DNA of 64,000 nt from UBA1952 sp965246905 (GCA_965246905.1 CBDFFZ010000008.1:3784-67783), one strand, 5' to 3'; shown: positions 8,979 through 18,868, counted from the first letter of the stretch. The notes: a model not told the origin generated them from the letters alone. Numbers and translations are program-made.

Positions 8979-10334
8979 TTAGTGCGCTTCATTCAGCAGC
9001 CGCTCGTCGATATAAGGGGATATGCTCATAGCGAGCTTACGGGTAGTATCGGCCCGTACGGCATCCCCGGCTTTCGCGTAGATCATGGCTGTTTTGTAGA
9101 GCAGATTGGCATTGCGCGTATGCGTGATGTCGGTTTTAGCCGCATACATCTTCGCATTTGCGAGGTCGCCCTTCCGGTAAGATATCCACGCCATTAGGTC
9201 ATTAGCATCTATATTGTCCGGGCGCATATCATAGTCCTTCTTTGCAAAAGACAATGCTTTGTCATAATCCTTGATGTTGAGGTAGGCGAGTGCAAGCTCC
9301 CGATTGCCATTGTGCGGTATCAGGGCATTTTTGCTTTGTTCTTTTTCCCCTTTTTCAAGGAGATCCACTACATCATGACGCACTTTATCTGCCTGCGCGG
9401 CATCGCCCTTCAGCTCATACAGATCGGCGAGGTAGGCGATAAACGCCGACTCGCTGATGGTACGGATGGCATCTTTCGTATGCCCTATAGCTTCATCATA
9501 GTTCTTTCTGGCACGCGCTACTCTTGCCATGCCCATTTGCGCAAAAGGATAATTGGGCCGGTAAACCAGCGAGGTACGGTAAATAAGCGAAGCGCTGTCT
9601 GCATTCCCGATATTGAGGTACAGATCGCCAAGATTCACACGCGCCCATTCCGTTTGCTCCACACCCGGCACCCCGGCATCTACCGCCATTTTCATAGCAT
9701 CGATTGCGCCGCGGTTATCACCATATAGCTGGCGCAGGTAAGAGGCGCGCGAGTAAGAACGGAGATCGGGGCGGATGCCCAGCATCTGGTCGCAGTATTT
9801 TACAGCAGCATCGTAGTGGCCAAGCTCTACATTGGCATCCACCAGCGCACCGTAAATGGCGGCGTTATAAATATTGAGCGCCATGCCTTCGCTGGCAGCA
9901 TCGAGCGCCTGCTTAAACTGGTGCATATTGAGCAGTACAGTACTCTTCAGGCTTAAAGCCTGGAATCGCTGATCCTTTGTTATAACTTCTCCATTCAGTG
10001 CTTTATCTAAGACTTTCATAGTTGCATTACTGTAATAGCTGCTATTGCCGGTAACACGGCCCTCGGTAATGTAGGCAGTTGCAAGATTGAGGTATGCCTG
10101 GGCATCGCCCGTATCGGCCTTTAGCTTGTCAAGCGCCTTATTATAGGTTTCATGGATGCTAAAATACTCGCCGGAAGTATCTGCGGCATTTTTGCGTGGC
10201 AGCAAGCTGGGGATGTGGACACCATTTACAACGGTTTCATCTTTTTCTGCGCTATTGTTGTTGCAGGATGCAAAGGGCAGCGCGAGACAGAGCAGCAGGG
10301 TGGTTGCAAGGGCAGCCATTCTATTTTTAAGCAT
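8979..10334 (-). CDS. TPR lipoprotein
   Basis: A 451-residue tetratricopeptide-repeat protein. The start at 10334 gives a lipoprotein signal peptide with a hydrophobic core (ALATTLLLCLALP) and the lipobox FASC followed by NNN, so it should be anchored in the envelope. Repeats with the AxxxLGxxxxxxGxxxxA pattern run from about residue 80 to the end, for instance AYLNLATAYITEGR, ARVNLGDLYLNIGNADSA and ALAYLNIKDYDKALSFA. TPR arrays serve as protein docking scaffolds; no enzyme domain is present. It is the last gene after two DUF4331 genes, 110 bases from the nearer one, and probably works with them. A longer N-terminal extension of the frame would bury the signal peptide and is rejected. Confidence 0.82.
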   Translation of the reverse strand: MLKNRMAALATTLLLCLALPFASCNNNSAEKDETVVNGVHIPSLLPRKNAADTSGEYFSIHETYNKALDKLKADTGDAQAYLNLATAYITEGRVTGNSSYYSNATMKVLDKALNGEVITKDQRFQALSLKSTVLLNMHQFKQALDAASEGMALNIYNAAIYGALVDANVELGHYDAAVKYCDQMLGIRPDLRSYSRASYLRQLYGDNRGAIDAMKMAVDAGVPGVEQTEWARVNLGDLYLNIGNADSASLIYRTSLVYRPNYPFAQMGMARVARARKNYDEAIGHTKDAIRTISESAFIAYLADLYELKGDAAQADKVRHDVVDLLEKGEKEQSKNALIPHNGNRELALAYLNIKDYDKALSFAKKDYDMRPDNIDANDLMAWISYRKGDLANAKMYAAKTDITHTRNANLLYKTAMIYAKAGDAVRADTTRKLAMSISPYIDERLLNEAH

Positions 10335-10444
10335 AGTGTGTTTGTGTGTGTCTTGAATAGTTGGGCAAGATAGATATCCGGCTCCGATACTCATAAAAAA
10401 AGCAGCATTCTCTTTCGGGAATGCTGCTCTATAACCTGTAATTT

Positions 10445-12532
10445 TTAATTCGTCTTCGTGAGCTTCACAGCCTGTACTTCGCTGCCATTAATGCTAAGGC
10501 GGCCAAAGTAAGTGCCTGCTGCTACATTGCCATTGCTCCATTGAGCAATATGCTCGCCGGCAGGCTGGCTTCCTTGATTGATCCTTTGTACAAGGCGGCC
10601 GTTAAGATCAACCACATCGATACTTACATTGCCTGAGGCAGCTATCTTATACTTGAAAGACACCTGGTTGCGGAAAGGATTAGGATAAGCGACCATCACT
10701 GCATCTGGTGCAGAAAGCCCCAAACCACTGATGCCAACATTCTGAACATATGGCGGAGGTGCAGAATAGCTTGCGCCTGCAAATCCTCTCCATGGCTGCT
10801 GCACATAAGGCATGCAAGCCTGGAATGTAGTATCGTTGTGCGTAACGCCGGCATCAAAACCAATAGTAGTGAGAAGGCGTGGTGTAAGAGGATTGCCGCT
10901 GGCAATTACATAATCATCATAAAAGAGGCCAATAGCTGCAAGAGCAACTCCACCTACAGCCTGTAGCTCAATGGTAGTTACATCATCCTCAAGGCGACGC
11001 CCGTTCGGGAAGCCATCCATATTAGGTATGTTCTGTATGGTAGTATTAGCATTAAAACGCGTGTCAGTAAGGCCAAGAACTGCAGCTTTCAGGATGCCAA
11101 GCGAAGAAAAATCTGCACTGCTACGCGATGTAACAGGCACTGCCATATTAAGGCGCAGCATATCGCTTAATGTAGGCAGGAAGTTGTTGATAAACGGCTT
11201 ACCTGCGGAGAGCGGATTACCAGGAATTTTACCTGTATTTAGCTGATAAGGCGAAAGATTGGGAACACCGGTATAGAAGATGGGTAGGATATCCACAGCT
11301 CGTGGGCTTGCATTATCCGGCAGTAGTATATCACCGAAGCCTGCACCGCCACCACTTGGGCCAGGCGCTAAAGCAGTACCAATAAGTGCAGAATTACCCT
11401 TGAAAATATAAAGACCGGGTTTTCCATTACGGAAATCTACAGATGGGCCAAAAGCCGTTGGCGATGCACTTTGAACACGCAAATCAGCAAGACCCGGCAC
11501 AGCGCCGCCATACTGAGAGTTGTCCATGTAAAGGGCAAGCTCAGGGTTTTTAAAATTAGGCGCGTACGTGCCGTCACCAGTGTAAGGGTTGGTGCTATTC
11601 CATTGATCCTTTTGGCCAATCGGGTTGATTACCTCATTTACCAGCGGCATGCCCAAGCGCGATATCTGAATGAATGGCCCTGTTGGTGTAGTAGGGCTGC
11701 CATTGGTATTCAGTGTAGTGATTTGCTGGCGGCTGGCGGAAGCCCAAACACCAATTACAAAATTCGGATCCAAAATGCTGGTAGCCTGAGATGTGCTTAG
11801 CCCGGTCTTTTGCAGCATAGTGATCGGAATTTCCAGAACGATAGAGCTTACATTATATTTTGCGAGCCCGTCGCGGCCACCTGCAGCCTGCTTCCGGAAA
11901 TTGCCAACATCGAATGCGCCACCGAGATCCACAAAGAAAGGATCATCCGCAGGGCCTGCAAAAAGCTGCTCTCCAGTGCTTGCAGTAGTAATTGCATTAT
12001 TCATAACTTGGCCATAACCGGTTGCAGCGAGGCCGGCAGCGCCTTCAATAGAGCGTGGCCCTATATTATTTGGCGGTACAACACCTGCTGATTTAATGGT
12101 CGTAAAGTTAATACCGCCATCGGTGCTCTTCTCGCATGTATAAGTTACTTTCTGGTTTTGCTTACCAAGGCGGATGTTGAAGAACGTAGTGGTATCCTCA
12201 TTGGTTACATTAAAAGTAAAGCGGTAAGTGATATCATCGCCGTTGCCGGGACCAATCGTTGCCTTATTCTTAATATGGATCTCATACCGGATATTCTGCC
12301 CGAATGAATAATAATTAGGGCCGCCCTGAGGCAATTGGAACGGGATGTAATTAGCAATGATCACTACTTTGCTACTGTCGCAGGGGCTGCGGAATGCATA
12401 TACGTCCGTGTTATCCGCCTGCGGGTCGGCAGCTATAAGCGGCGCCTCCCGGTGGGATGAGGCCAGAGCCTGTGTGAATGGCAGCGCGCAGATAGCGGTA
12501 GCCAATAAAAGTTTATTTAGAATATTTTTCAT
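10445..12532 (-). CDS. DUF4331 protein with T9SS C-terminal sorting domain
   Basis: A 695-residue exported protein. The signal peptide ends LASSHREAPL, the start of the DUF4331 domain, followed by the family block ADNTDVYAFRSP and FQLPQGGPNYYSFG. DUF4331 has no settled function; it is found in secreted or envelope proteins, often next to TPR proteins and TonB receptors. After about residue 610 comes a type A T9SS sorting domain: VAYPNPFRNQVSFKYKI, VVDLNGRLVQ, and AAGTYFGRLSINGSEVQAVK. It should thus cross the outer membrane by the type IX system. It lies 36 bases behind a close paralogue and is probably its operon partner. Confidence 0.88.
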   Translation of the reverse strand: MKNILNKLLLATAICALPFTQALASSHREAPLIAADPQADNTDVYAFRSPCDSSKVVIIANYIPFQLPQGGPNYYSFGQNIRYEIHIKNKATIGPGNGDDITYRFTFNVTNEDTTTFFNIRLGKQNQKVTYTCEKSTDGGINFTTIKSAGVVPPNNIGPRSIEGAAGLAATGYGQVMNNAITTASTGEQLFAGPADDPFFVDLGGAFDVGNFRKQAAGGRDGLAKYNVSSIVLEIPITMLQKTGLSTSQATSILDPNFVIGVWASASRQQITTLNTNGSPTTPTGPFIQISRLGMPLVNEVINPIGQKDQWNSTNPYTGDGTYAPNFKNPELALYMDNSQYGGAVPGLADLRVQSASPTAFGPSVDFRNGKPGLYIFKGNSALIGTALAPGPSGGGAGFGDILLPDNASPRAVDILPIFYTGVPNLSPYQLNTGKIPGNPLSAGKPFINNFLPTLSDMLRLNMAVPVTSRSSADFSSLGILKAAVLGLTDTRFNANTTIQNIPNMDGFPNGRRLEDDVTTIELQAVGGVALAAIGLFYDDYVIASGNPLTPRLLTTIGFDAGVTHNDTTFQACMPYVQQPWRGFAGASYSAPPPYVQNVGISGLGLSAPDAVMVAYPNPFRNQVSFKYKIAASGNVSIDVVDLNGRLVQRINQGSQPAGEHIAQWSNGNVAAGTYFGRLSINGSEVQAVKLTKTN

Positions 12533-12568
12533 GACGTTTAATTGTTGTTTGGCTGTATGGTGAATGGA

Positions 12569-14383
12569 TTATTGACGCGCTGTGATCGTGTGATCGAAGC
12601 CTCTCCATGGTTGCTGTACATAAGGGAAGGTAGCCTGAAGCGTGGTGTCATTGGTAACCGGGCCAGCTGTAAAGCTAATAGTACGTACCAGTTGTGGAGT
12701 AACCGGCGACATACCAATTATATAGTCATTATACCAAAGCCCTATTGCAGCAAGTGCAACTCCACCTACAGCCTGTAGCTCAATAGTAGTCACATCATCC
12801 TCAAGGCGGCGGCCATTCGGGAAGCCATCCATATTGGGTATGTTCTGTATAGCCGTACTACCTGTAAAGCGCGCATCAGTAAGACCAAGAACGGCGGCCT
12901 GCACAATACCAAGCGATGAAAAATCTGCACTGCTACGTGGTGTAACCGGTACGGCCATATTCAGGCGTAGCATATCGCCGAGCGTAGGCAGGAAGTTATT
13001 GATAAATGGCTTGCCTGCTGCAAGCGGATTGCCTGCCGGCTTACCGGTTGCCAGTTGATAAGGTGCAAGATTTGGAACACCCGTGTAGAAAATAGGAAGG
13101 ATATCTACGGAACGTGGACTTGCATTATCAGGAAGCAGGATATCGCCAAAACCGGCGCCCCCGCCACTTGGGCCAGGCGCTAAGGCTGTACCTGTAAGAG
13201 CCGGATTGCCTTTAAGGATAAATAGACCTGGTTTGCCATTACGGAAATCCACATTGCCCAAAAGAGTTCTTGAAGCACTTTGAACGCGCAGATCATTTAA
13301 TGATGGAACAGCACTACCAAACTTTGAATCATCCATATACAATGCAAGCTCCGGGTTGTTGAAGTTTGGAGCAAATTGAAGATCATTGTTGCTGTAAGGC
13401 GTAAGTGAATTAAAGCGATCTTTCATGCCAATCGGGATAACCACTTCATTGGTAAGCGGCATGCCAAGGCGTGACACCTGGATATAAGCCCCGCTCGAAG
13501 TAGGAGTGCCATTAAGCGCAAGCGTCTTAATTTGCTGGCGGCTCGCAGAGGCCCAAACACCTATCACAAACTCACCATCAAGAATGCTGGTAGCCTGTGC
13601 CGTGGTCTTTCCATCCTTCTGCAACATAGAAATAGGAACTTTAATCGCGATACTATGTACATTATAGCGGGCAAGTCCATCCTTAGGACGATTGGTCGTA
13701 TTCGCTGCACCATTTGGGCGGAAATTACCAAGATCAAAAGCACCACCAAGATCTACAAAAAACGGATCATCAGCAGGCCCTGCAAATACTTTTTCGCCGG
13801 TTGCTGCTGTAGCAATCGCCGTTTGCATAAGAAACTGATAATTAGGAGCCCCAAGCCCTACTGTCGCCGGACTGCTAACGCTAATTGACCGCGGGCCGAT
13901 ATTTGGCGGCGGTACTACTCCATTACCTACGATTGTAGCCCAGGTAGTTCCGCCATTGGTGCTCTTTTCGCAAATGTAGGTAGTCTTAAGGTTCTGCTTC
14001 TGGAGCCGGATATTGAAAAAAGTGCTGTTGTCTTCATTTACCTGGCTGAAAGTAAACCGATACGTAATATCGTCACCATTGCCGGGGCTGGCTGTTGCCT
14101 TGTTCTTAATGTGAACCTCGTAGCGTACGCTTGGGCTAAAGTTGTAGTAATTAGGCCCGCCTTCCGGTAGTTGGAAAGGAATGTAATTACAGATAATCGT
14201 TACCGTAGAAGTGTCATCCGGTGAGCGGAAGGCATAGACATCTGTATTGTCTGCATATGGATCATACGCAATGAGCGGTGCCTCGCGGTGGCTGGAGGCC
14301 CGGCTGGTAGTTGCAAAGCCCAGCGATCCCATAAGGACAGCGGCAACAACCAGACTTTTTTTCAAAAATCGATTTTTGGACAT
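12569..14383 (-). CDS. DUF4331 protein without sorting domain
   Basis: A 604-residue paralogue of the next gene downstream, with a signal peptide ending TSRASSHREAPL and the same blocks ADNTDVYAFRSP and FQLPEGGPNYYNF. Long stretches are close to identical to the partner (for example around NIPNMDGFPNGRRLEDD), so this is a recent-looking tandem duplication. It stops just after YVQQPWRGFDHTI, exactly where the partner continues into the T9SS sorting domain. It is therefore likely to remain periplasmic or use another route, while the partner is secreted. It is the first gene of the unit reading through 10445 to 8979. Confidence 0.85.
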   Translation of the reverse strand: MSKNRFLKKSLVVAAVLMGSLGFATTSRASSHREAPLIAYDPYADNTDVYAFRSPDDTSTVTIICNYIPFQLPEGGPNYYNFSPSVRYEVHIKNKATASPGNGDDITYRFTFSQVNEDNSTFFNIRLQKQNLKTTYICEKSTNGGTTWATIVGNGVVPPPNIGPRSISVSSPATVGLGAPNYQFLMQTAIATAATGEKVFAGPADDPFFVDLGGAFDLGNFRPNGAANTTNRPKDGLARYNVHSIAIKVPISMLQKDGKTTAQATSILDGEFVIGVWASASRQQIKTLALNGTPTSSGAYIQVSRLGMPLTNEVVIPIGMKDRFNSLTPYSNNDLQFAPNFNNPELALYMDDSKFGSAVPSLNDLRVQSASRTLLGNVDFRNGKPGLFILKGNPALTGTALAPGPSGGGAGFGDILLPDNASPRSVDILPIFYTGVPNLAPYQLATGKPAGNPLAAGKPFINNFLPTLGDMLRLNMAVPVTPRSSADFSSLGIVQAAVLGLTDARFTGSTAIQNIPNMDGFPNGRRLEDDVTTIELQAVGGVALAAIGLWYNDYIIGMSPVTPQLVRTISFTAGPVTNDTTLQATFPYVQQPWRGFDHTITARQ

Positions 14384-15057
14384 AAAAATTGTTGATTATG
14401 GTGAATGAACTTAAACACTTTGGATAATTACGGGTTAACATCCCGTTTAGATTTCTTAAGTACTAACTATCTTAGGAATATTCTTCAATGCAGCAACTTC
14501 CATTGCCCCGGAAAAATCTATTATTAAAACTGTACCAAACCAATTATTACTTGAAATTTATGGTACTACAATAATTGGAGACTATACATTCCCTGCATAT
14601 CTGACAATGTGGTTAACTGAAATTACCGCTAATTCCATTTTAATATTGCGCAAATTAATTACTTTCAGGTGCTTACCATTATTGTTGTAAATAAAAGTGT
14701 TTGTCTTATCAATAAAAAAAACTTTGTTCTAATGTGAACTTCTCTAATAAAAAAGTAAATAATACAAGAGGAGCTTTTCCTATTGGGGATTATGGGGCGC
14801 GCATAAATAGAAGTTATAATACGCAATCCTCAAAACGGGGAAGGGGTTAAGTTTTAAATTTGGCATTTACGTCATTTAATAGTTTAAACCACGCAATTAA
14901 GTACTTTAGGTGCTTGGTAGTTGGCAAAAACCATAACAAGCAATATTTCGTAGTTATAAGCGCTTTTCAATTGAAAATCTGCTGATAAAAATTCCTGTTG
15001 GGCTGTAAATTCTAATTCTTTATTCTTTTGACATTGCTTCATCACATTCCGCTCTGG
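14384..15057. other. Divergent AT-rich regulatory region
   Basis: About 670 bases, distinctly AT-rich, between the DUF4331 unit (leftward) and the small His-rich protein (rightward). No protein gene seen. It must hold both promoters, but I find no clean TTG-N19-TAnnTTTG pair for either. Confidence 0.45.
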
Positions 15058-15480
15058 ATGGCAAGGCTTTTGCCCGATGAAGAAGTATGCATTAAATTAC
15101 AGGCATGGCTCACAAAATGCCTTGCGCGGTTATTACTCTTATCCTATGCTTTGCTATTGCTTAAGCCGGTGATGCCCATAATTGCCGATAATCTGGCGCA
15201 CACCTTCTGGAAAAACGTGCATATTGCTGTAGTCCACAAAATAAATGGCAAGGAGCACGTACACTACGAGCTCCGCAAAATGGGAGCTGAGAGTCAAAAG
15301 GACAAATCAGGGTTCAATACAAAGGCTTCATCGGAAGACGTCTGCCTTCTGCCATCGTTCCGGGCTTCGGATTCACCCCGCATATTGCTGCAATCTCAGG
15401 AAAAACCTCTGGCTTATTATCTCCGTTCGCATTGCGATGCAGAAAGCCCGATAGAATCTCCCCCACCCAAAAAGGCATAA
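15058..15480 (+). CDS. Small His-rich membrane-anchored protein
   Basis: A 140-residue protein with one membrane segment (LARLLLLSYALLLLKPVMPI), followed by ADNLAHTFWKNVHIAVVHK and GKEHVHYEL, a cluster of histidines with an aromatic partner, then a polar tail ending ESPPPKKA. Small proteins with this KPVMP/AHTFW/HVHxE layout sit directly before TonB-dependent receptors in many Bacteroidota, as here (receptor start 196 bases on). A role in metal handling or in helping the receptor is an inference from the histidines and position. The start chosen is the ATG at 15058; an in-frame TTG ten codons earlier is possible. Confidence 0.55.
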   Translation: MARLLPDEEVCIKLQAWLTKCLARLLLLSYALLLLKPVMPIIADNLAHTFWKNVHIAVVHKINGKEHVHYELRKMGAESQKDKSGFNTKASSEDVCLLPSFRASDSPRILLQSQEKPLAYYLRSHCDAESPIESPPPKKA

Positions 15481-15676
15481 CAGCGCTACCTGCATTTTCT
15501 CCTTTTCCTACCGGGAATAGGGGATGCTGTATGCTAACGAGCGCAGTGCTGACTGCTTATTGCCACTTGCAATAAGCTCCCGCTTTCGTGTACATCACGG
15601 GCGGCAATTGGCTGCTGTACAGATCTGTTATTGATCTGCGCATGCCTGTTTAATTATTTTCAATCAAACAACTTCA

Positions 15677-17962
15677 ATGTTACAATCAATACTTAAAAAG
15701 TGGGGGCTACTTTTGTATGCCCTTTTGTTTACGTCAATGGCTATGGCTGGCAATGGCAGTATCAGCGGAAAGTTGAAAGACGGAAAAGCAGGTACACCGA
15801 TCGAGGGAGCCAGTATTTACCTTAAAGAATTGCAGAGCCGCAGTGCAATCACAGATGCATTCGGTGCTTTCTCCATTAACAGTCTGCCGGCAGGAAAATA
15901 TACTCTTACCATATATTCAATAGGATACAGCAGTATTACCGAAGAAGTGCAGGTAGAAGAAGGCAAGACTTCCAACATCAGCTATCCCCTTAACAAAGGC
16001 CAGGTGCAGCTTACCGATGTAACGGTAAATGCTCAAAAGGCTACTACACACAGTACGCTTTCCCTGATAGATGTAAAACTGCGGCCTATCAATACTGCCC
16101 AGGATATGGTGCGGCTGGTGCCGGGCATTTTCATTTCCCAGCACCAGGGCGGCGGTAAGGCAGAGCAGATGTTTCTTCGTGGCTTCGATGTGGATCATGG
16201 TACGGATGTGAATGTATCTGTGGACGATATGCCGGTGAATATGGTATCTCACGCGCATGGCCAGGGCTATGCCGATCTTCATTTTCTGATACCTGAGCTG
16301 GTGGATAAAATGGAATTTGGTAAAGGCCCTTATACCATCGATAAGGGAAATCTTGCTACGGCAGGCTGGGTTGCTTTCAAAACAAAAAATTACCTTGATA
16401 ATTCTTTTGTAAAACTGGAAGGTGGTACTTACGGCTATTTCCGCAGTGTTGTTGGTTTAGACTTGCTGGGTAAAAAGGGTGCAGATAAAGGGCAAAGCGC
16501 CTACATAGCCGGCGAGTATGGCTACAACCGCGCGTACTTCGATAAATCACAGGATTTTAACCGTATTAACCTCACTGGTAAGTACACGAGGCAGATGGGT
16601 ACCAACAAGCTGTTCACCGCCACGCTTTCCGGCTTTCACAGCAAATGGAGCGCATCGGGCCAGGTACCGGAGCGGGCCGTGGCAGAAGGCATCATCAGCC
16701 GCTTTGGTGAGCTCGATAATGAAGGCGGCATTACCAGCCGCTACCACGTAAACCTGCAATACACCCAAGCCATCAACAGCAATGCTGACTTCAAGATGAA
16801 TCTTTATGCCGGTTACTATGATTTTTCGCTTTATTCCAACTTTACTTTTTATCTGAATGATACCGTAAATGGGGACCAGATACACCAGGCGGAATCGCGC
16901 ATCTTTGCAGGCTACAATGCTGCCTACTCGCAGCGCTACCATATTGGCAAGCTGGATGCACGAACGGAAGTGGGCATAGGCATCCGCAATGATAATACGA
17001 ACAACAGCGAGCTTACCCATACCGTACATGAGCAGTTTCTCGATGCCATCCGCCTCGGTGATATCCATGAGACCAACCTTTCCGGCTATATAAATGAAAC
17101 CGTGCATCTGCTTCCGCAGCTTGTGGCTACAGTCGGCACACGCTACGATTATTTCATCCAGGGTTACCATAACAAGATCCCTACTGCTACAGAGCAGGCA
17201 AAGGCTACTTATAATCACGGAGCATTCAGCCCTAAAGTAGGGCTGTATTATAACTTCGGCAGCACAGGCCGTGTGTACGCCAATTATGGCATCGGCTTCC
17301 ACAGCAACGATACGCGCGATATTTATTTTGCGCCATTCGCCGGCAGCGATGTATTGCCTTTAGAGCATGCTACAGATATTGGAATCGTGATCAAGCCCAT
17401 TCGCGCTTTGCTCCTACAGGCAGCCGTTTATCGTATGATTTTACAGCAGGAATATACTTATTCCGGCGATGCTGGCGACGTGCCTTCGCTGAGCGGAAAA
17501 ACACGGCGGCTGGGCATAGATTTCTCCGGGCGTTACGAGGCTGCAAAATGGCTCTACTTCGATGTGGATGTAAACTTTACTAAAGCGCGTTATGTGGATG
17601 AGCCTTCGGGTAATGATTATGTGGAGCTTGCGCCAAAGGTTACATCCGTAGGTGGGGTTACGGTAAAGCCGGTAAAGGAGTTTTCTGCAGGGCTGCGCTA
17701 CCGCTTAATGGGCGACCGGCCTGCAAATACAGACAACAGCATTACTGCACCCGGCTACACGGTGATTGATCTTGTAGCGAGCTACACAAAGCCGCGCTAT
17801 GAATTTGGCCTGCAGGTACAGAACCTCACGAATGTAAAATGGAACGAAGCGGCATTTGATACGGAAACAAGGCTGCGCGGCGAGTCGAAATCAGTAGATG
17901 AGATTTGCTTTACGCCCGGCATTCCCTTTTTTATAAAGCTCAGCGCAACGTATAAGTTTTAA
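15677..17962 (+). CDS. TonB-dependent receptor with carboxypeptidase-like N-terminal domain
   Basis: A 761-residue outer membrane receptor. After the signal peptide (ends SMAMAG) come a CarboxypepD_reg-like beta domain (GSISGKLKDGKAGTPIEGAS), a plug domain (MVRLVPGIFISQHQGGGKAEQMFLRGFD) and a 22-strand barrel ending in FFIKLSATYKF, the aromatic C-terminus needed for barrel assembly. It lacks the SusC-type size and partner SusD, so it looks like a siderophore or metal receptor rather than a glycan importer; QGGGKAEQMFLRG and DHGTDVNVSVDDMPVNM are typical of non-SusC receptors. The substrate is not shown. The His-rich small protein upstream hints at a metal. Confidence 0.9.
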   Translation: MLQSILKKWGLLLYALLFTSMAMAGNGSISGKLKDGKAGTPIEGASIYLKELQSRSAITDAFGAFSINSLPAGKYTLTIYSIGYSSITEEVQVEEGKTSNISYPLNKGQVQLTDVTVNAQKATTHSTLSLIDVKLRPINTAQDMVRLVPGIFISQHQGGGKAEQMFLRGFDVDHGTDVNVSVDDMPVNMVSHAHGQGYADLHFLIPELVDKMEFGKGPYTIDKGNLATAGWVAFKTKNYLDNSFVKLEGGTYGYFRSVVGLDLLGKKGADKGQSAYIAGEYGYNRAYFDKSQDFNRINLTGKYTRQMGTNKLFTATLSGFHSKWSASGQVPERAVAEGIISRFGELDNEGGITSRYHVNLQYTQAINSNADFKMNLYAGYYDFSLYSNFTFYLNDTVNGDQIHQAESRIFAGYNAAYSQRYHIGKLDARTEVGIGIRNDNTNNSELTHTVHEQFLDAIRLGDIHETNLSGYINETVHLLPQLVATVGTRYDYFIQGYHNKIPTATEQAKATYNHGAFSPKVGLYYNFGSTGRVYANYGIGFHSNDTRDIYFAPFAGSDVLPLEHATDIGIVIKPIRALLLQAAVYRMILQQEYTYSGDAGDVPSLSGKTRRLGIDFSGRYEAAKWLYFDVDVNFTKARYVDEPSGNDYVELAPKVTSVGGVTVKPVKEFSAGLRYRLMGDRPANTDNSITAPGYTVIDLVASYTKPRYEFGLQVQNLTNVKWNEAAFDTETRLRGESKSVDEICFTPGIPFFIKLSATYKF

Positions 17963-17972
17963 ACTTTTCTTT

Positions 17973-18197
17973 TTGCAGGATATTATTATTACCGCACTTG
18001 GGATAAAGCAATCAAAGCGCGATTTAGGTTATGCTACGCAACAGATAAGCGGAGAAAGTCTGGTGCATTCCAGGGAAACGAATATAGTTGCTGCACTATC
18101 CGGTAAGGTAGCCGGCCTACAGGTCATTTCAGCTGCCGGTGTGCCCGGAGCTTCTGCATTCATAAAGCTATGTGCCCGGCACGGTTTGGTGGGATAA
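17973..18197 (+). pseudogene. Fragment of a SusC/RagA plug domain
   Basis: The frame reads DIIITALGIKQSKRDLGYAT, then QQISGESLVHSRETN, then ALSGKVAGLQV. This matches the start of the SusC plug domain (VTALGIKRExRxLGYA, ARETNxxxALxGKVAGVQV). The match ends after about 65 residues at PGASAF and a stop follows, so neither the N-terminal beta domain nor the barrel is present. It begins 10 bases after the TonB receptor stop. It is best read as a scrap of a lost SusC gene. Confidence 0.75.
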
Positions 18198-18254
18198 TTA
18201 AGCAGTTCAAATTGTCTTTACTACAATCCGCTACCTACCTATTCATTATCCGGC

Positions 18255-18262
18255 TACTTTTG
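18255..18262 (+). promoter_or_regulatory. Bacteroidota -7 element
   Basis: TACTTTTG matches TAnnTTTG, 27 bases before the ATG of the Met-rich lipoprotein. It gives that gene its own start site downstream of the SusC scrap. Confidence 0.55.
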
Positions 18263-18289
18263 CGGGAAATATTTAATAAAACAAACAAT

Positions 18290-18868
18290 ATGAAAAAGAC
18301 AACACTGTTGCTGAGCGCTGCGGCCATCGCACTGTTAGCTTCCTGCGGCAACAATGAAACCGCTAGCACCACTACTACAACGGACAGTGCGGCAATGGCC
18401 ACAACTGCAACTCCGCCAATGGCAGATACTGCTGCTCCTATGGCTGCACCGGCACCGGCAATGGCTGCGCACAGCGGCGTAATGATGATGGACGGCAAAA
18501 TGATGATGGACCAGGATGGCAATATGATGATGATGGATAAAGACATGACCATGACTGACGGCACTATGGTAATGATGGATGGCTCCATCAAAATGAAGGA
18601 TGGCAAAATGGGCAAGATGAAGAACGGACAGATGATGGATATGTCCGGCGGTGAGCCGCACTATCACTCCGGCGTAATGATGAAGGACGGCAAGATGATG
18701 GGAATGAAGGACGGCAAAACTATGGCCATGGATAAAGACATGACTATGGATAACGGCACGATGGTAATGAAGGATGGCAGCATGAAGATGAAGGATGGCA
18801 CCATGGGCAAGATGGAAAACGGCGACATGATGATGATGGATGGTGAGATGATGCACATGAAAAAATAA
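18290..18868 (+). CDS. Methionine-rich lipoprotein, two DUF6799-like repeats
   Basis: A 192-residue lipoprotein: signal peptide with lipobox LLASC, a low-complexity Thr/Ala/Pro linker, then two related blocks of about 60 residues. Each starts SGVMM.DGKMM and runs through MDKDMTM, DGTMVM, KMKDG and GKM.NG. The repeated DGKMM/NGxMM turns resemble the DUF6799 family. Methionine is extraordinarily frequent, with a few histidines at the block junction (EPHYHSG) and C-terminus. Met-rich exported proteins often bind Cu(I) or Ag(I), so a metal-buffering role at the envelope is plausible but not shown. It has its own -7 element and a strong terminator. Confidence 0.78.
   Translation: MKKTTLLLSAAAIALLASCGNNETASTTTTTDSAAMATTATPPMADTAAPMAAPAPAMAAHSGVMMMDGKMMMDQDGNMMMMDKDMTMTDGTMVMMDGSIKMKDGKMGKMKNGQMMDMSGGEPHYHSGVMMKDGKMMGMKDGKTMAMDKDMTMDNGTMVMKDGSMKMKDGTMGKMENGDMMMMDGEMMHMKK

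Noticed and set aside
16547..17302. 251-codon frame opposite the TonB receptor
   Set aside because: Receptor barrel motifs lie on the plus strand; no signal or domain in the antisense frame.
18335..18856. Long antisense frame rich in His opposite the Met-rich lipoprotein
   Set aside because: It is a shadow: CAT codons arise from ATG codons on the other strand. The plus-strand frame has the lipobox, promoter and terminator.
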